Positions 37,301-49,689 of a DNA stretch of 64,000 bases are shown here, in pieces (the first letter of the stretch is position 1; each line of letters starts with the position of its first letter). The position numbers and the translations under genes are program-made. A model generated the notes under the pieces. That model had not been told where the DNA came from. It did no database searches and saw only the letters and a list, made by a program, of their open reading frames with translations. Source of the stretch: Liolophura sinensis. Taxonomy: Eukaryota > Mollusca > Polyplacophora > Chitonida > Chitonidae. The stretch covers positions 2,053,501 to 2,117,500 of the forward strand of contig NC_088303.1 in assembly GCF_032854445.1 (NCBI RefSeq), in the 5' to 3' direction.

Positions 37301-40300
37301 AGATGATCATTGGCTTCATGGAAGACAATGACATCCTGAATGAAGAATTCCTCCCTTTTATTCGGACTGAAAAGGGACAACAGGTGAGGATACGCAGAAC
37401 ACTAATGCTGTAAATGACCTCAGTGTAGTAGCCTTCCCGTTTACTGACGATTCTGGTCCAAGTTGAATTAAACAGTCTTCTCTTGCTATGTACGAGTGAT
37501 GACAGCTGTTTGCCCCAAAATATCATCCCATAGGCATGAATGGACAACCAATTACACACATGTACACTTTACACCCGAATGACAGTCGGGAAAGGTCTCC
37601 TATTATATAGGAAGTGAACTGCTGAATTTTTAGTTGGCATTTTGTAATACTTATCTCGCAGTGTGAGACTACAATGTCTAGTAGGCGACCTCTTTACCTG
37701 TTGTTACGATACAAGTGGGTCATTTCGGTACCGTAATGGTTAGAACGTCAGGAGACCTTCGATAAAACCCGGATCAAATCCGCGTTGATCTAATACGAAA
37801 GACTTTAAATATGGTCCTGTTACTGCCTATCTTGGCGTTTAGCACTGAGAGGTCAGGGTATGGAGAGACGACTGGTTAATTGGCCTGCTTTCAGTATAAT
37901 GTGACTGTGAAGGGTGTCATGTCTGGTGTCTTCGGCGTGATACTTCAGTGGCGGCAGGACTTTGGCGGCATTGACTCGCGCCGCCAGAAAAAGGCACAAA
38001 TATAGTATATACACACACCTTATAACGTCTTGTCTTCATGTGACTGAAAACTTGTTCAGTACGACGTAAAAACACATGCATACACACATTTTGTCCCTGT
38101 TACCCGTTCGAGCGAGAAAGGGTCCTTATATTGACCCTTACATTTTTACCATTCCATGTTCACTACCATAGACTAATTCCATGTAGCTGTTAGCGGTGTG
38201 TATTAACATGTGTTTAGTCACAGGTGTACGATAGTTATCATGTATTTATATATGTCCATAGTTATACGATGGTTATTGTGTATTTATATATGTCCACAGT
38301 TGTACGATGGTTATTATGTATTTATATATGTCCACAGTTGTACGATGGTTATTATGTATTTATATATGTCCACAGTTGTACGATGGTTATTGTGTATTTA
38401 TGTATGTCCACAGTTGTACGATGGTTATTGTGTATTTATGTATGTCCACAGTTGTACGATGGTTACCTAAGGACAGTTCAGAAACATTACCCGCAGTATG
38501 TCGAGGAGCTGCGAGGAATGGCGGAGGCTACAGGTGTCCCATTCTCTAAGGTGAACTTCACATTTTACAGATGGTTGAGTGGGGCGGTGGGTTATGCAGG
38601 CTGCTTATTAATGTGATTTATTGATTTGGGGTTTTATATCGCCATGGTCAGAAATGTTTCACTTATAAGGCGAAAGTCAAATGTACGAGTTAAGGGATAA
38701 GGGTTCCCAGAGTAAACAACCACTCTTCGCCAGACAATTTATATTTAATAATGTCTCTAACATAAAAAGCCGCCGCCCAATCAGCGGCGGCAGCTGTATG
38801 ATTCAAACTTACGACTTCATTGATAAAGAACCGATCAACTTGAGCGAGAACTACGGTGTAGTCGAACGAGCCAGCCAGTTATAATGTTACATCCATGAAC
38901 AATTAGAATTATGACTGTTTTTACGTGGAAAGTCTCCTTCCCATGCCACCAGGTGGACAGGTGCGACTGAATCTGGAACACCATGCAGCAAATGATGCAG
39001 CTGTACTCATCATTTGACCGTTTAATCGATAAACCAGACCTTCCGTGTGTGGAAAACAGTTTGTTTTTTGCATGGAAGTCGCTGCGCTGATAAGTATTAC
39101 TTACAGATTTTACTTATTGCGTATATATTTCAGTTTTTTGCTGCTGCTTTGCGCCCCGAGTTATCATCAATAATTGACCTGGATAGACATGGTAACGAAG
39201 GCTGCACGGATATATATGTGAAAACATCCAAACAGGTAAGACTGCAGTATTCTATAGAAGTCTAGAATTCCTCCTTTCTCTGAAGTGGTATTGACTTTGA
39301 ACCGTCTGCAAGTGCATGGTTGTCGATTTGGCAATGATGGCCATACAGTCACAAACTTACATTGCATAGTCTTCACCCCCGTTTTATGCAATACAATTCA
39401 ATCGCTCTGTTTCACTATCTCGGTAGTTCTGGTGGCAAAACAAAAACAGATGAGTGGTATAACAAAAACAGTTTGATGGTAATACAAAAACAGTGTGGTG
39501 GTAAAACTAAAAACAGTGTGGTGGTAATGCAAAAACAGTATGGTGGTAATACAAAAACAGTTTGATGATAAAACAAAAACAGTTTGATGGTAATACAAAA
39601 ACAGTGTGGTGGTAAAACTAAAAACAGTGATGTGGTAAAACTAAAAACAGTGATGTGGTAAAACTAAAAACAGTGTGGTGGTAAAAGTAAAAACTAGTTC
39701 AGGAATCACATCGTCATGGAATTTGTTCTGTGAAAGAGGAGAGAATCCTGGAGAGGATGTGATATAAATGCACGCACTAGTGATTTATTTATTTGTTTAT
39801 TTATTTGATTGGTGTTTTACGCCGTACTCAAGAATATTTCACTTACATGTAGTTATATTTTAGGAATGTTGACCTATGGAGAAATACATCATTACAAAAA
39901 AATAATTAGTTATTTAATTATTTGATTGGCGATTTACTCAAGAATGTTTCACTTATACGACGGTGCCAGCATTTTGTTGTGAGGAAGCCGGACAGAGCCC
40001 AGGGTAGACCCACGACCATCCGCAGGTTGCATACATTACCAATAATAAACCAACATGTAAAAGGCCTGGAGCCTGAAAATGCAGACGTGTAACGTCAGTC
40101 TCTATAGAAATGCTTACTAAATCGGTGCCTAACATGGGATCTGTGCATATTTAATAGCTTCTACTTGGACACACTGAGGATTTGAGCAGATCCCAAGAAG
40201 GGCGGGTATTCATTCTTCACGCCACCATATCCTCGCAAACAGACGGACAGACTGACAACGCACAGGTACAGGAAAGATTCACGGCCATCACATGTGCAGG

Positions 40301-43300
40301 TTTGCCAACTGTTCAATTGTGGGTTGTCAGTTTTTACCTGAACGCTTCACTGGGGAGCTACGAAAGGTAACCACTCCTGGATGCTTCCACAATGCCAGGA
40401 AAGTGGGCGCTCGGTAGTAAAAAAAAAACTAAGGGACGTATTTATTTATTTATTAGAATTTTGTTTAACGCACTCAAAAATGTTAACAAAATGAACCAAT
40501 CATGAGACACGAGAGATTTCACTTGAATTAGCTGAGTTTTATTCTGACAACTAACTGCCGAAGTCATGGCAGTTGTGAACACTTTGAAGCCTACTGAGGT
40601 GATGGGACACTCTCGGTTTAACATTTGACCGTAAGGAGATAAACGATTTTGATTGCTCTAAAATGAATGTTATGAGCATCGAATACTTTTAATTGAATGT
40701 AAGGCTCTGCCTCTTGACCGAAATTAAGTATTTATGGGATGGGGCACTCTTGAGGGTAGTTAAGTGTTAATGGGATGAGGCACTCTTGAGGGTAGTTAAG
40801 TGTTAATGGGATGAGGCACTCTTGATGGAAGCTTAACATTGGGAGGGGTAGGGATGTAATAGTCCTCACAGTGGGCCTATAATGAAATTAAACTTGACTT
40901 CTTGAAATTTAATCCCTGTTTAGGTATGTTGCCAGGGAATACTTTCGGTTTATTGCCTGACTGCGGGTTGATTTACACAATCAATGATCTGTATCCGGTT
41001 GTTGTGGACATGGAGAAAATACGTAAGTCAAATTGTACGATGTGGATAACTTGTTGTTTAATGACTTTTTGCTGGTGGGGGTAGGGATTATGTATCGTTG
41101 AGTAAGGATGTCCATACAGAAATGGCGATAAGTATATGTGAGGTGCTCAGTTAGGTGATTCGTGGCTAACGACACAGTTGATTTGCTCATTTCATCATTT
41201 ACGAAATAATTAAGGTGGTCACCAGTATCAGACTAGACTTCCTTGTGGTGCTGTGTCTGGCAGTCAGTGGTCGCCAGAATCAGACTAGACGTCCTTGTGG
41301 TACAGTGTCCAACTATCAGTTAAAGAAGCTGTTGGTAGCCAGACAGGTGGTCACCAGTATCAGACTAGACTTCCTTGTGGTACAGTGTCTAGTTGTCAGT
41401 AACAGAAGCCGTTGATAGCCAGACAGTTGTTGGTCACCAGTATCAGACTAGACGTCCTTGTGGTGCAGTGTCTAGCTGTAAGTTAGAGAAACCGGTGATA
41501 TCCAGACAGGTGGTCACCAGTATCAGACTAGACTTCGTTGTGGTGCAGTGTCTAGCTGTCAGTTAGACAAACCGTTGGTAGCCAGACAGTTGGTCACCAG
41601 TATGGGACCAGACTTCATTGTGGTGCAGTGTTTATTTGTCAGTTAGAGAAGCCGTTGGTAGCCAGACAGTTGTTGGTCACCAGTATCAGACTAGACGTCC
41701 TTGTGGTACAGTGTCTTGCTGTTAGTGGTCACCAGCATTAGACTAGACTCCGTTGTGGTGCAGTGTCTAGCTGTCAGTGTTCGCCAGTATCAGACTAGAC
41801 TTCGTTGTGGTGCAGTGTCTAGCTGTCAGAGAAGCCGTTGGTAGCCAGACAGTTGGTCACCAGTATGGGACCAGACTTCATTGTGGTGCAGTGTTTATTT
41901 GTCAGTTAGAGAAGCCGTTGGTAGCCAGACAGTTGTTGGTCACCAGTATCAGACTAGACGTCCTTGTGGTACAGTGTCTTGCTGTTAGTGGTCACCAGCA
42001 TTAGACTAGACTCCGTTGTGGTGCAGTGTCTAGCTGTCAGTGTTCGCCAGTATCAGACTAGACTTCGTTGTGGTGCAGTGTCTAGCTGTCAGAGAAGAGG
42101 TTGGTAGCAGACAGTTGGTCGCAAGTATTTTATTAGGCATAGTTATACATGTAGCCCAGTAATCCTGTCTGTTAAAGGGATGCCGTGGGTAACCAGGCTG
42201 TAGCATTGGCATTTAAGTCGTGTTCAAAGGGTGCGATTTGTCTTTCTACTTCATTTATTGACACATCCGTCACCACCGTGACATTGGCAGACACTGGTAC
42301 AGCATTAACCATAAATCACCGATTTTTTGCTCATGCGACATGTAAATATGTTTGTGTACTATTTATTTGTTTATTTGATTGGTGTTTTACGCCATACTCA
42401 AGAATATTTCTCTTATACGACGGCGGCCAGCATTATGATGGGAGGAAACTGGTCAGAGGCCGATGGACACCCACGACCATTCACAGTTTTGTTTATGCAC
42501 CAGCTTAGCTGTATTGGGAAATATCGAATTCTAACGATTGTATGAAATACTGCGTCCGATGAATTTCCGTCCATTCGACTAGTTCACACCGAGTGAGAAA
42601 TCGTTCGTCAACATGGCTTTCGACATACATATAGCTTATTTTCATATCTCACGTCTTGTTTAAGTAAATATAATGAAGCTAATTGCAAACGACTGCAATG
42701 AATTTCAACGATTTATTTTTGTTTTTTTTTTGTCCAGCCCGCCAAGTGGTGAACCGAGCAATGCTAGCCTCTGAAGATTTCAGTGACATGCAGCAGAGGT
42801 GTGCTTGTCCTGGGGTTGGCATCGCTAACGGTTTCTGGTCAGTCTCATGTTTATGATGTGTGCTTACCCTGCAGTTGGCATCGCTAACGGTTTCTTGTCA
42901 GCTTCATGTTAATGATGTGTGCTTGTCCTGGAGTTAGCATCGCTAACGGTTTCTGGTCAGTCTCATGTTTATGATGTGTGCTTGTCCTAGAGTTGGCATC
43001 GCTAACGGTTTCTTGTCAGTCTCATATTTATGATGTGTGCTTGCCCTGGGGTTGGCATCGCTAACGGTTTCTTGCCAGTCTCATGTTTATGATGTGTGCT
43101 TGCCCTAGAGTTGGCATCGCTAACGGTTTCTTGTCAGCCTCATATTTATGATGTGTGCTTGCCCTGGGGCTGACATCGCTAACGGTTTCTGGTGGGTCTC
43201 ATATTTATGATGTGTGCTTGCCCTGGGGCTGGCATCGCTAACGGTTTCTTGCCAGTCTCATGTTTATGATGTGTGCTTACCCTGCAGTTGGCATCGCTAA

Positions 43301-46174
43301 CGGTTTCTTGCCAGTCTCATGTTTATGATGTGTGCTTGCCCTGGGGCTGGCATCGCTAACGGTTTCTTGTCAGCTTCATGTTAATGATGTGTGCTTGTCC
43401 TGGAGTTAGCATCGCTAACGGTTTCTGGTCAGTCTCATATTTATGATGTGTGCTTGCCCTAGAGTTGGCATCGCTAACGGTTTCTTGTCAGCCTCATATT
43501 TATGATGTGTGCTTGCCCTGGGGCTGACATCGCTAACGGTTTCTGGTGGGTCTCATATTTATGATGTGTGCTTGACCTGAGGCTGGCATCTCTAACGGTT
43601 TCTGATCAGCCTCATATTAATGATGAATCACAGATAGCTGTGTCCAGTTGAATTTAGAGACTTCGACAAATTGTATTTACCACAGATACCTTCATTTATG
43701 TTTAATTGGATATAATGAAATTCATTTATTTAAACATTTGAACCATATTTATAGTTACTATGACGTCACATGGTCTCGTTTTATTGGCAATTTACAAAAT
43801 TCTAGTTGAACGTGTTATGTGATGTGGATCAATACATACAAAGAGCTATTCAGACTGTAAACATGCGGAGTAGAGCGGACTACGTTCAGGACAGGTGTTT
43901 CAGGACTAAAAATATTAGACTTTAGCCCAATGCCGATTTGTGAAACGGGTGCCTGGGCTACATGGCTGTTTGTCTATTATCTAGTATACTATATGACGCT
44001 ATAGAAATCTTTGATCAGTCCGTAGCACATGGTAACAGCTACAGGATAGGAATCAGTTCAGTCTGAACCAGCTGATGCTGTAGTAAAGAATCGCCAGATT
44101 GATAAAATAATTCCTGACTACGAGCTGCAAATCGCTATGATTATTTGGGACCAGAGGAATCATGTAAAGAAAGCAACAAGCAGTTGCCTATCAAGCAGTA
44201 ACTCTCAGATTTTAGGTAATGAAGCTAAGCTAAAGATGGATATAACTTAAATAGCAGCAACTTAATTTAGCTTGATAAAATAATACCAAAAGTATTATAC
44301 TTTTGAAACTGAAACTTCACCAAGAAGAAAGTAAGGAGTTTGTTATCGATGTTTTAGTTTTTCTCTTCTTGCAGTGCTAATATTGGTAATCTTAGCCAAG
44401 AACCAGAGCTGTGGACCATCGAGGTAGCTCCAGTGCCGGAAGAACCTAGGTCAAGATTAGAGAAACGGCAATTCCAGCCGGCCTCCTCGGCGTCTGCTGA
44501 TGTCTTTGTGCACGTTAACAGGTATATCAGCCACAGTGACAGTTTTTATTTCTTGTTGTACAGATTTTAAATACTCCAGTTATTTACGGTATTTACTGGT
44601 GTTTAACGCCGCACTCAATGATTTTGTACTTGACGAAAGTCAGGTTTTATGGGTTTAGGAAATAAACCACCTGCCTTTGGCAGATATCTAACAAACCTGC
44701 AGTGCTGTGTAGTATTCAGTTCTTCATGAGATTAGTATAGTGTCACCTGTTTCTTGTATTCGTGTCGCACATAGTTCCCTGGGATTCTAATTAACTTTGT
44801 CGTCAAAAAAAAAAACAAAAAACAAAAAAAAAACAAGAACGCATCAACAAAAAACCTGCACCCATGGCAGCCAAATTACATTCCTGACAGACATTGTGCA
44901 CTTCTGATAGACAAGTAGCATTCTTTGTGGACAAAGCATTTTTAATAGACACGATGAACTCCTATTGGACAAATTGCTCCCATGAATGATCAATCTGAAT
45001 ATTTTTGTCCTGTCTGCTTACTGTCCGGTCCCTTCTCAAAGTTTACACTGTCTTTACTCTACCACTGTGGCTCCCAGGAGGAGTCCTCCAAAATTCTCCC
45101 CACTGCCTTATTCCTGATACCGATCCGATGCTTTACAGAGGTTCAAGTGTCAAACCTAGATCTTTGCAAATCTTGGGTTCGCAGGGCACTGTGAAGAGTT
45201 ATATACAATTATGTATGTCCGTTGTTGGTAAGCCAACGTCGTAAACAGTGATACCAATGTGATGGACGTACTACGCCATGCCCAGATTTATCATTATTCT
45301 TAATTAGCATTGGACATAAATATCAATCGATTTGTTGTAGATACGAGCTGTTGGAAGTCGAAGAGATTCCTGAGAGGTTGAAATCCTCCGCACAAAGATG
45401 TAAAAGAATATCAGAGTTACCTGCCCCTGCTGATATCCCCGGCCTTCAGCATATCCTTGGGGATGAGCAGGGAGAACACTTTCCCATTTTCAACCACAAC
45501 ATGAAAAGTGATGTGGAGACGTTGTTCGCTGGTTAGTAATGTCTATCATCATAGCAACCCTTTGTGTTTGGTAAATAAATGCGGCTAGCCCTTGAATTGC
45601 GCTAAACGGGCACAGCCCTAGAATTGTTCTCGCCGGGCATAGCCCTCTTTATGCCTGTCTAATGCAAACCTACATATGCTTTCATGTGTGATGATTGTCA
45701 TGATACACAAACAGTGAGTGGCAGGCACAATATACAAGACTACAGCATACAGTGTAAAACCAGAGCAGCGACAATAGTGTAATAATTGCCAAATAGCCAA
45801 AGTTTAACTTAACCGGTGAAATCCGGGATCTTGTTAGTTTCCATCAGTTAGGGTTTTATTCTTCAACTGTTCACGCAAATGCTAAAAAGGCAGCAACTGA
45901 CACTCCCCTAGCACCGAGGATTAGTAAACAGAAGAAGGTAAAAGGTGCCTTGATGTTAACGGCTAAAATACTCCACAAGGCCGTTATTACTGTAGGCTCT
46001 GAATACGCTATTTGTTTATCTATCCAAACTCTTCGAAGCTGTGTTTGAATTCTTTGACAGTTCTTGATACTTACTTTCTTGTTTTCAGTTATTGTTGATC
46101 TGACAAAGGCTTTGGTGTATGTCTACTCGAAGAACCCCAAACTGGGGCCGTCCAACATTCTGCCGATCTCGTGA
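34398..46174 (+). CDS. tan-like / acyl-CoA:6-APA acyltransferase-like hydrolase, gene 1
   Basis: Member of the C45 (acyl-CoA:isopenicillin-N acyltransferase) family of Ntn hydrolases. The family includes insect Tan, which cleaves beta-alanyl conjugates of dopamine and histamine. Exons: 34398-34457, 37285-37383, 38452-38550, 39134-39235, 40158-40299, 40924-41022, 42738-42837, 44375-44521, 45341-45531 and 46089-46174 (TGA). All phases fit, giving 374 residues; Drosophila Tan is similar in size. Motifs: IPELYVTGTHFELGRAI at the start, HYPQYVEELRGMAEATGVPF in exon 3, and Gly109-Cys110 (NEGCTD), the self-cleavage site whose Cys becomes the nucleophile. Exon 5 has LGHTED; exons 5/6 have AGMLPGNTFG; exon 7 has PRQVVNRAMLA; the C-terminal half has LQHILGD and VYSKNP. 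The exon 5 donor is a weak GTTTGC. The true substrate cannot be inferred. A partial paralogue lies downstream at 51385. Confidence 0.9.
35955..36230 (+). mobile_element. SINE family II, 5'-truncated
   Basis: B-box region CTGGGATCAAACCCAG, then the family II body (GCTTGGCGCCCAGCACTGAG, TGTCTGGTGTCTTCGACATG, CAGCACTTTGGCGACATGGA) and a 3' end near TAAAGTACGACACAAAACCC. It lies in intron 1 of tan-like gene 1. Confidence 0.75.
37718..38090 (+). mobile_element. SINE family II, full length
   Basis: tRNA-like head with an A-box-like GGTACCGTAATGGTTAG and a B-box-like CCGGATCAAATCC. The body has TGTCTGGTGTCTTCGGCGTG and AGGACTTTGGCGGCATTGAC. The 3' end is TGACTGAAAACTTGTTCAGT with ACGACGTAAAAACAC. 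That 3' end is shared with SINE family I and the LINE. Intron 2 of tan-like gene 1. Confidence 0.8.
38225..38475 (+). repeat. 38-bp array of the exon 3 acceptor, tan-like gene 1
   Basis: Seven copies of ATTTATATATGTCCACAG plus TTGTACGATGGTTATTGTGT in tandem. The last copy is the real acceptor (38449-38451) and exon 3 start. Five of the upstream copies keep the AG and the exon-like TTGTACGATGGTTA; the first two are eroded. Three units (114 bp) would keep the reading frame. Confidence 0.93.
39440..39695. repeat. 23-bp minisatellite, about 10 copies
   Basis: Units of AAAACAGTGTGGTGGTAAAA with variable spacing, in intron 4 of tan-like gene 1, about 200 bp past the exon 4 donor. No splice junction is included. 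Confidence 0.85.
39783..40035 (-). mobile_element. Two SINE family III copies, tail to tail fragments
   Basis: A short 3' tail (39783-39850, TTTGATTGGTGTTTTACGCC) is followed by a longer copy from 39905 with AGAATGTTTCACTTATACGA and CAGAGCCCAGGGTAGACCCA. Both are in reverse orientation and truncated before the tRNA head. Confidence 0.75.
40735..40840. repeat. 36-bp tandem triplet
   Basis: Three copies of GGGATGAGGCACTCTTGAGG plus GTAGTTAAGTGTTAAT in intron 5 of tan-like gene 1. Confidence 0.85.
41205..42125. repeat. Approximately 80-bp compound minisatellite
   Basis: Units combine GGTCACCAGTATCAGACTAG, CTTGTGGTGCAGTGTCTAGC and AAGCCGTTGGTAGCCAGACA. Some units lack the last block. Stretches around 41580-41800 and 41850-42090 are nearly identical, showing a recent large duplication. 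It is intron 6 of tan-like gene 1, distant from both exons. Confidence 0.9.
42360..42495 (-). mobile_element. SINE family III, 3' half
   Basis: Reverse orientation with TTGATTGGTGTTTTACGCCA, AGAATATTTCTCTTATACGA and CGGCGGCCAGCATTATGATG. It is truncated inside the body. Intron 6 of tan-like gene 1. Confidence 0.8.
42798..43625 (+). repeat. 59-bp array of the exon 7 donor, tan-like gene 1
   Basis: About 14 units of GTGTGCTTGCCCTGGGGTTG, GCATCGCTAACGGTTTCT(G/T)G and TCAGTCTCATGTTTATGAT. The first copy is the real exon 7 end (donor GTCAGT at 42838). About 40 bp of exon, the donor and about 19 bp of intron are repeated down the intron. Most copies keep a GTCAG donor. The period is not a multiple of three. 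Confidence 0.93.
43630..44374. other. Intron 7 of tan-like gene 1, no feature seen
   Basis: AT-rich intron sequence ending in the acceptor TTCTCTTCTTGCAG at 44374. No repeat family or gene is recognised. Confidence 0.6.
44570..44710. mobile_element. Possible SINE tail fragment
   Basis: GGTGTTTAACGCCGCACTCA followed by GTCAGGTTTTATGGGTT. This resembles the tail of the local SINE families, with a body shared weakly with sequence near 12400 and 14470. Family not assigned. Intron 8 of tan-like gene 1. Confidence 0.4.
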
Positions 46175-46437
46175 CCAAGCCCTTTCCGTTTATCTCATTT
46201 AAAACTGAATGTCTTGTTCTTTGTCCTTCTAACAAGTGACTCTGGTCTCTATGCAATCGGGATATTGATGGTATGTAAGTGATCATGTAATCGTACTGTT
46301 CTAAGAAGCATTTCCACAAAAATATTAAACCGAAGAATTAGAGCCGATATTCTCTATTCAGTTTACTACAAAGTACATGTATACATGTAACTATCCTCTA
46401 CTATCCACGGTGGTACTTTTTCGGTGTTCAGTATCAA

Positions 46438-46461
46438 ATAAATGAGAGCATATGTCAATAA
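46438..46461 (+). terminator. Candidate poly(A) signals of tan-like gene 1
   Basis: AATAAA hexamers at about 46438 and 46456, roughly 265-285 bp past the stop codon. An ATTAAA also lies at about 46324. Confidence 0.45.
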
Positions 46462-46539
46462 AAAAATGACAATCCACGTTCACTCGTTTATTTATTTATT
46501 TGATAAGTGCTTTTTGCAGCACTCGAGAATCAGTGGCTT

Positions 46540-48230
46540 TTGTTCCACCGCAGAGAATACATATAACAAAGAGACGGTGGTAATTAATACACCACAGAAA
46601 ATAACTAAGTTACGGTGGTAATTAATACACCACAGAGAATAACCAAGCAACGGTGGTAATTAATACACCACAGAGAATAACCGAGAGACGATGGTTATCA
46701 ATAGACCACAGAGAATAACCAAGAATCACCACAGAGAATAACAAAATGACTGTGGTAATTAATACACCACAGAGAATAACCAAGTGACAGTGGTAATTAA
46801 CTCACCACAGAGAATAACCAAGTGACCGTGGTAATTAATATAACACAAAGAATAACCAAGTGGTGGTGGTAATTAATACACCACAGAGAATTACCAAGTG
46901 AACGTGGTAATTAATATAACACAAGGAATAACCAAGTGATGGTGGTAATTAATACACCAAAGAGAATAACCAGGTGGCGGTGGTAATTAATACACCACAG
47001 AAAATAACCAAGATACGGTGGTAATACAGCAGAGAGAATAACCAAGATACGGTGGTAATTAATACACCACAGAGAATAACCAGTTGACAGTGGTAATTAA
47101 TTACACCACAGAGAATAATCAAGAAAGGGTGGTAATTGATACACCACAGAGAATAATCAAGATACGGTGATAATTAATACACCACAGAGAATAGCCAAGA
47201 GACGGTTGTAAGTCATACACCACAGAGAATAACCACCAGAAGACGGTAGTAATTAATATACCACAGAGAATAACCAAGTGGCGGTGGTAACTAATACACC
47301 GCAGTGAATAACCAAGAGACGGCGGTTATCAATAGACCACAGAGAATAACCAAGAATCACCACAGAGAATAACCAAATGACGGTGGTAATGAATACACTA
47401 CGGAGAATATCCAAGTAACGGTGATAATTAATACACCACAGAGTATAAAACCAAGTAACGATGGTAATTATTACACCACAGAGTATAAAACCAAGTGACG
47501 ATGGTATTTAATATAACACAGAGAATAACCAGGTGGCGGTGGTAATGAGAATAACCAGGTGGCGGTGGTAATTAATAAACTACAGAGAATAACCAGGTGG
47601 CGGTGGTAATTAATACACCACAGAGAATAACTAAGATATGGTGGTAATTAATATACCACAGAGAATAACCGAGAGACGGCGGTAATTAATACACTACAGA
47701 GAATAACCAAGATACGGTGGTAAATAATACACCACAGAGAATAACCAGGTGGCGGTGGTAATTAATACACCACAGACAATAGCCAAGTGGCGGGGGTAAT
47801 TAATACACCACAGAGAATAACCAAGATACGGTGGTAATTAATGTAGCACAGAGAATAACCAAGAGACGGCGGTAATTAATACAACACAGAGAATAACCAA
47901 GTTTCTATGGTAATTTTAATACACCACCGAGAATAACCAAGTTTCTATGGTCATTTTAATACACCGCCGAGAATAAACAAGTTTTTATGGTAATTTTAAT
48001 ACACCACCGAGAATAACCAAGTGGCGGTGGTAAATAATACACCACCGAGAATAACCAAGTTTTTATGGTAATTTTAATACACCACAGAGAATAACCAAGT
48101 TTTTATGGTAATTTTAATACACCACAGAGAATAACCAAGTTTCTATGGTAATTTTAATACGCCACAGAGAATAACCAAGTTTCTATGGTAATTTTAATAC
48201 ACCACCGAGAATAACCACAATATAATTCTT
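46540..48230. repeat. 38-bp minisatellite, about 44 copies
   Basis: Units ACCACAGAGAATAACCAAGT plus GACGGTGGTAATTAATAC, with frequent small indels. The last part (47900-48200) carries a TTTCTATGGTAATTTT variant. It lies between the two tan-like genes. It is related to the next array through the shared ACCACAGAGAAT...AACCAAGTGAC core. Confidence 0.9.
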
Positions 48231-48289
48231 ATAAAACACACATCTAAAATAACCAAGCGTCGCTGTCCTTCAATTTACGAGAAAACGTA

Positions 48290-49560
48290 AATATGCAAGA
48301 GATGTCAGATTTTCATGTACCAAGTGACACTGGTTTTCCGTTTGACACAGAAAATGTAGTTGACCAAGGGACGCGGGACAGGGTACATCATACCCAATTT
48401 TATCATTTATTTGAACGCTGTGCTGAAGAATTTTTCATTTATAAGACGATGACTAGGTTTACAGGCGAAGGAAACCCGAGATCATAGCGAAATGTAAATA
48501 AACAGATGACAATGGTTTTATGTACCGAAGAGAATGTAAGTAACCAAGTGACAGTGGTTTCCCGTATACCACAGAGAATGTATCTACCCAAGTGATGCTG
48601 GTTTCCCATATAACACAGAGAATGTAAGTAACCAAGTGACACTGGTTTCCCGTATACCACAGAGAATGTAAGTAACCAAGTGACGCTGGTTTCCCGTATA
48701 CCACAGAGAATGTAAGTAACCAAGTGACGCTGGTTTCCCATATAACGCAGAGAATGTATGTACCCAAGTGACACTGGTTCCCCATATACCACAGAGAATG
48801 TAAGTAACCAAGTGACGCTGGTTTCCCATATAACACAGAGAATGTAAGTAACCAAGTGACACTGGTTCCCCATATACCACAGAGAATGTAAGTAACCAAG
48901 TGACGCTGGTTTCCCATGTACCACAGAGAATGTAAGTAACCAAGTGACGCTGGTTTCCCATGTACCACAGAGAATGTAAGTAACCAAGTGACGCTGGTTT
49001 CCCATATACCACAGAGAATGTAAGTAACCAAGTGACGCTGGTTTCCCGTATACCACAGAGAATGTATGTACCCAAGTGACGCTGGTTTCTCACATACCAC
49101 AGAGAATGTATGTACCCAAGTGACGCTGGTTTCCCATATACCACAGAGAATGTATGTACCCAAGTGACGCTGGTTTCCCATATACCACAGAGAATGTAAG
49201 TAATCAAGTGACGCTGGTTTCCCATATATCACAGAGGATGTATGTACCCAAGTGACGCTGGTTTCCCATATACCACAGAGAATGTAAGTAACCAAGTGAC
49301 CGTGGTTTCCCGTATACCACAGAGAATGTAAGTAACCAAGTGACGCTGGTTTCCCATATACCGCAGAGAATGTAAGTAACCAAGTGACGCTGGTTTCCCA
49401 TATACCACAGAGAATGTATGTACCCAAGTGACGCTGGTTTCCCATATACCACAGAGAATGTAAGTAACCAAGTGACCGTGGTTTCCCATATACCACAGAG
49501 AATGTATGTACCCAAGTGACGCTGGATCACTATTTACCACAGATAATGTAAATAGCCAAC
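48290..49560. repeat. 44-bp minisatellite, about 23 copies, each with AG...GTAAGT
   Basis: Units GTTTCCCATATACCACAGAG plus AATGTAAGTAACCAAGTGAC and GCTG. Two versions occur: AATGTAAGTAACC and AATGTATGTACCC. The first 200 bp are degenerate. Several overlapping minus-strand open frames (up to 345 codons) arise only from the periodicity. Confidence 0.92.
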
Positions 49561-49689
49561 TGCACGACGGTGGCTGTTAAAATAAATGTACCACAATAAA
49601 ATGTGCAGGTGATCTCATAATACCAAATCGGTGCGTTTGCTTGGGTCTTAGCTGACCTCCATATCGTTCCTATTCAGGTGCCTCCATCT

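Noticed and set aside
48439-49540. Overlapping minus-strand open frames up to 345 codons
   Set aside because: All three frames of a 44-bp repeat are open because the unit lacks stops. No similarity.
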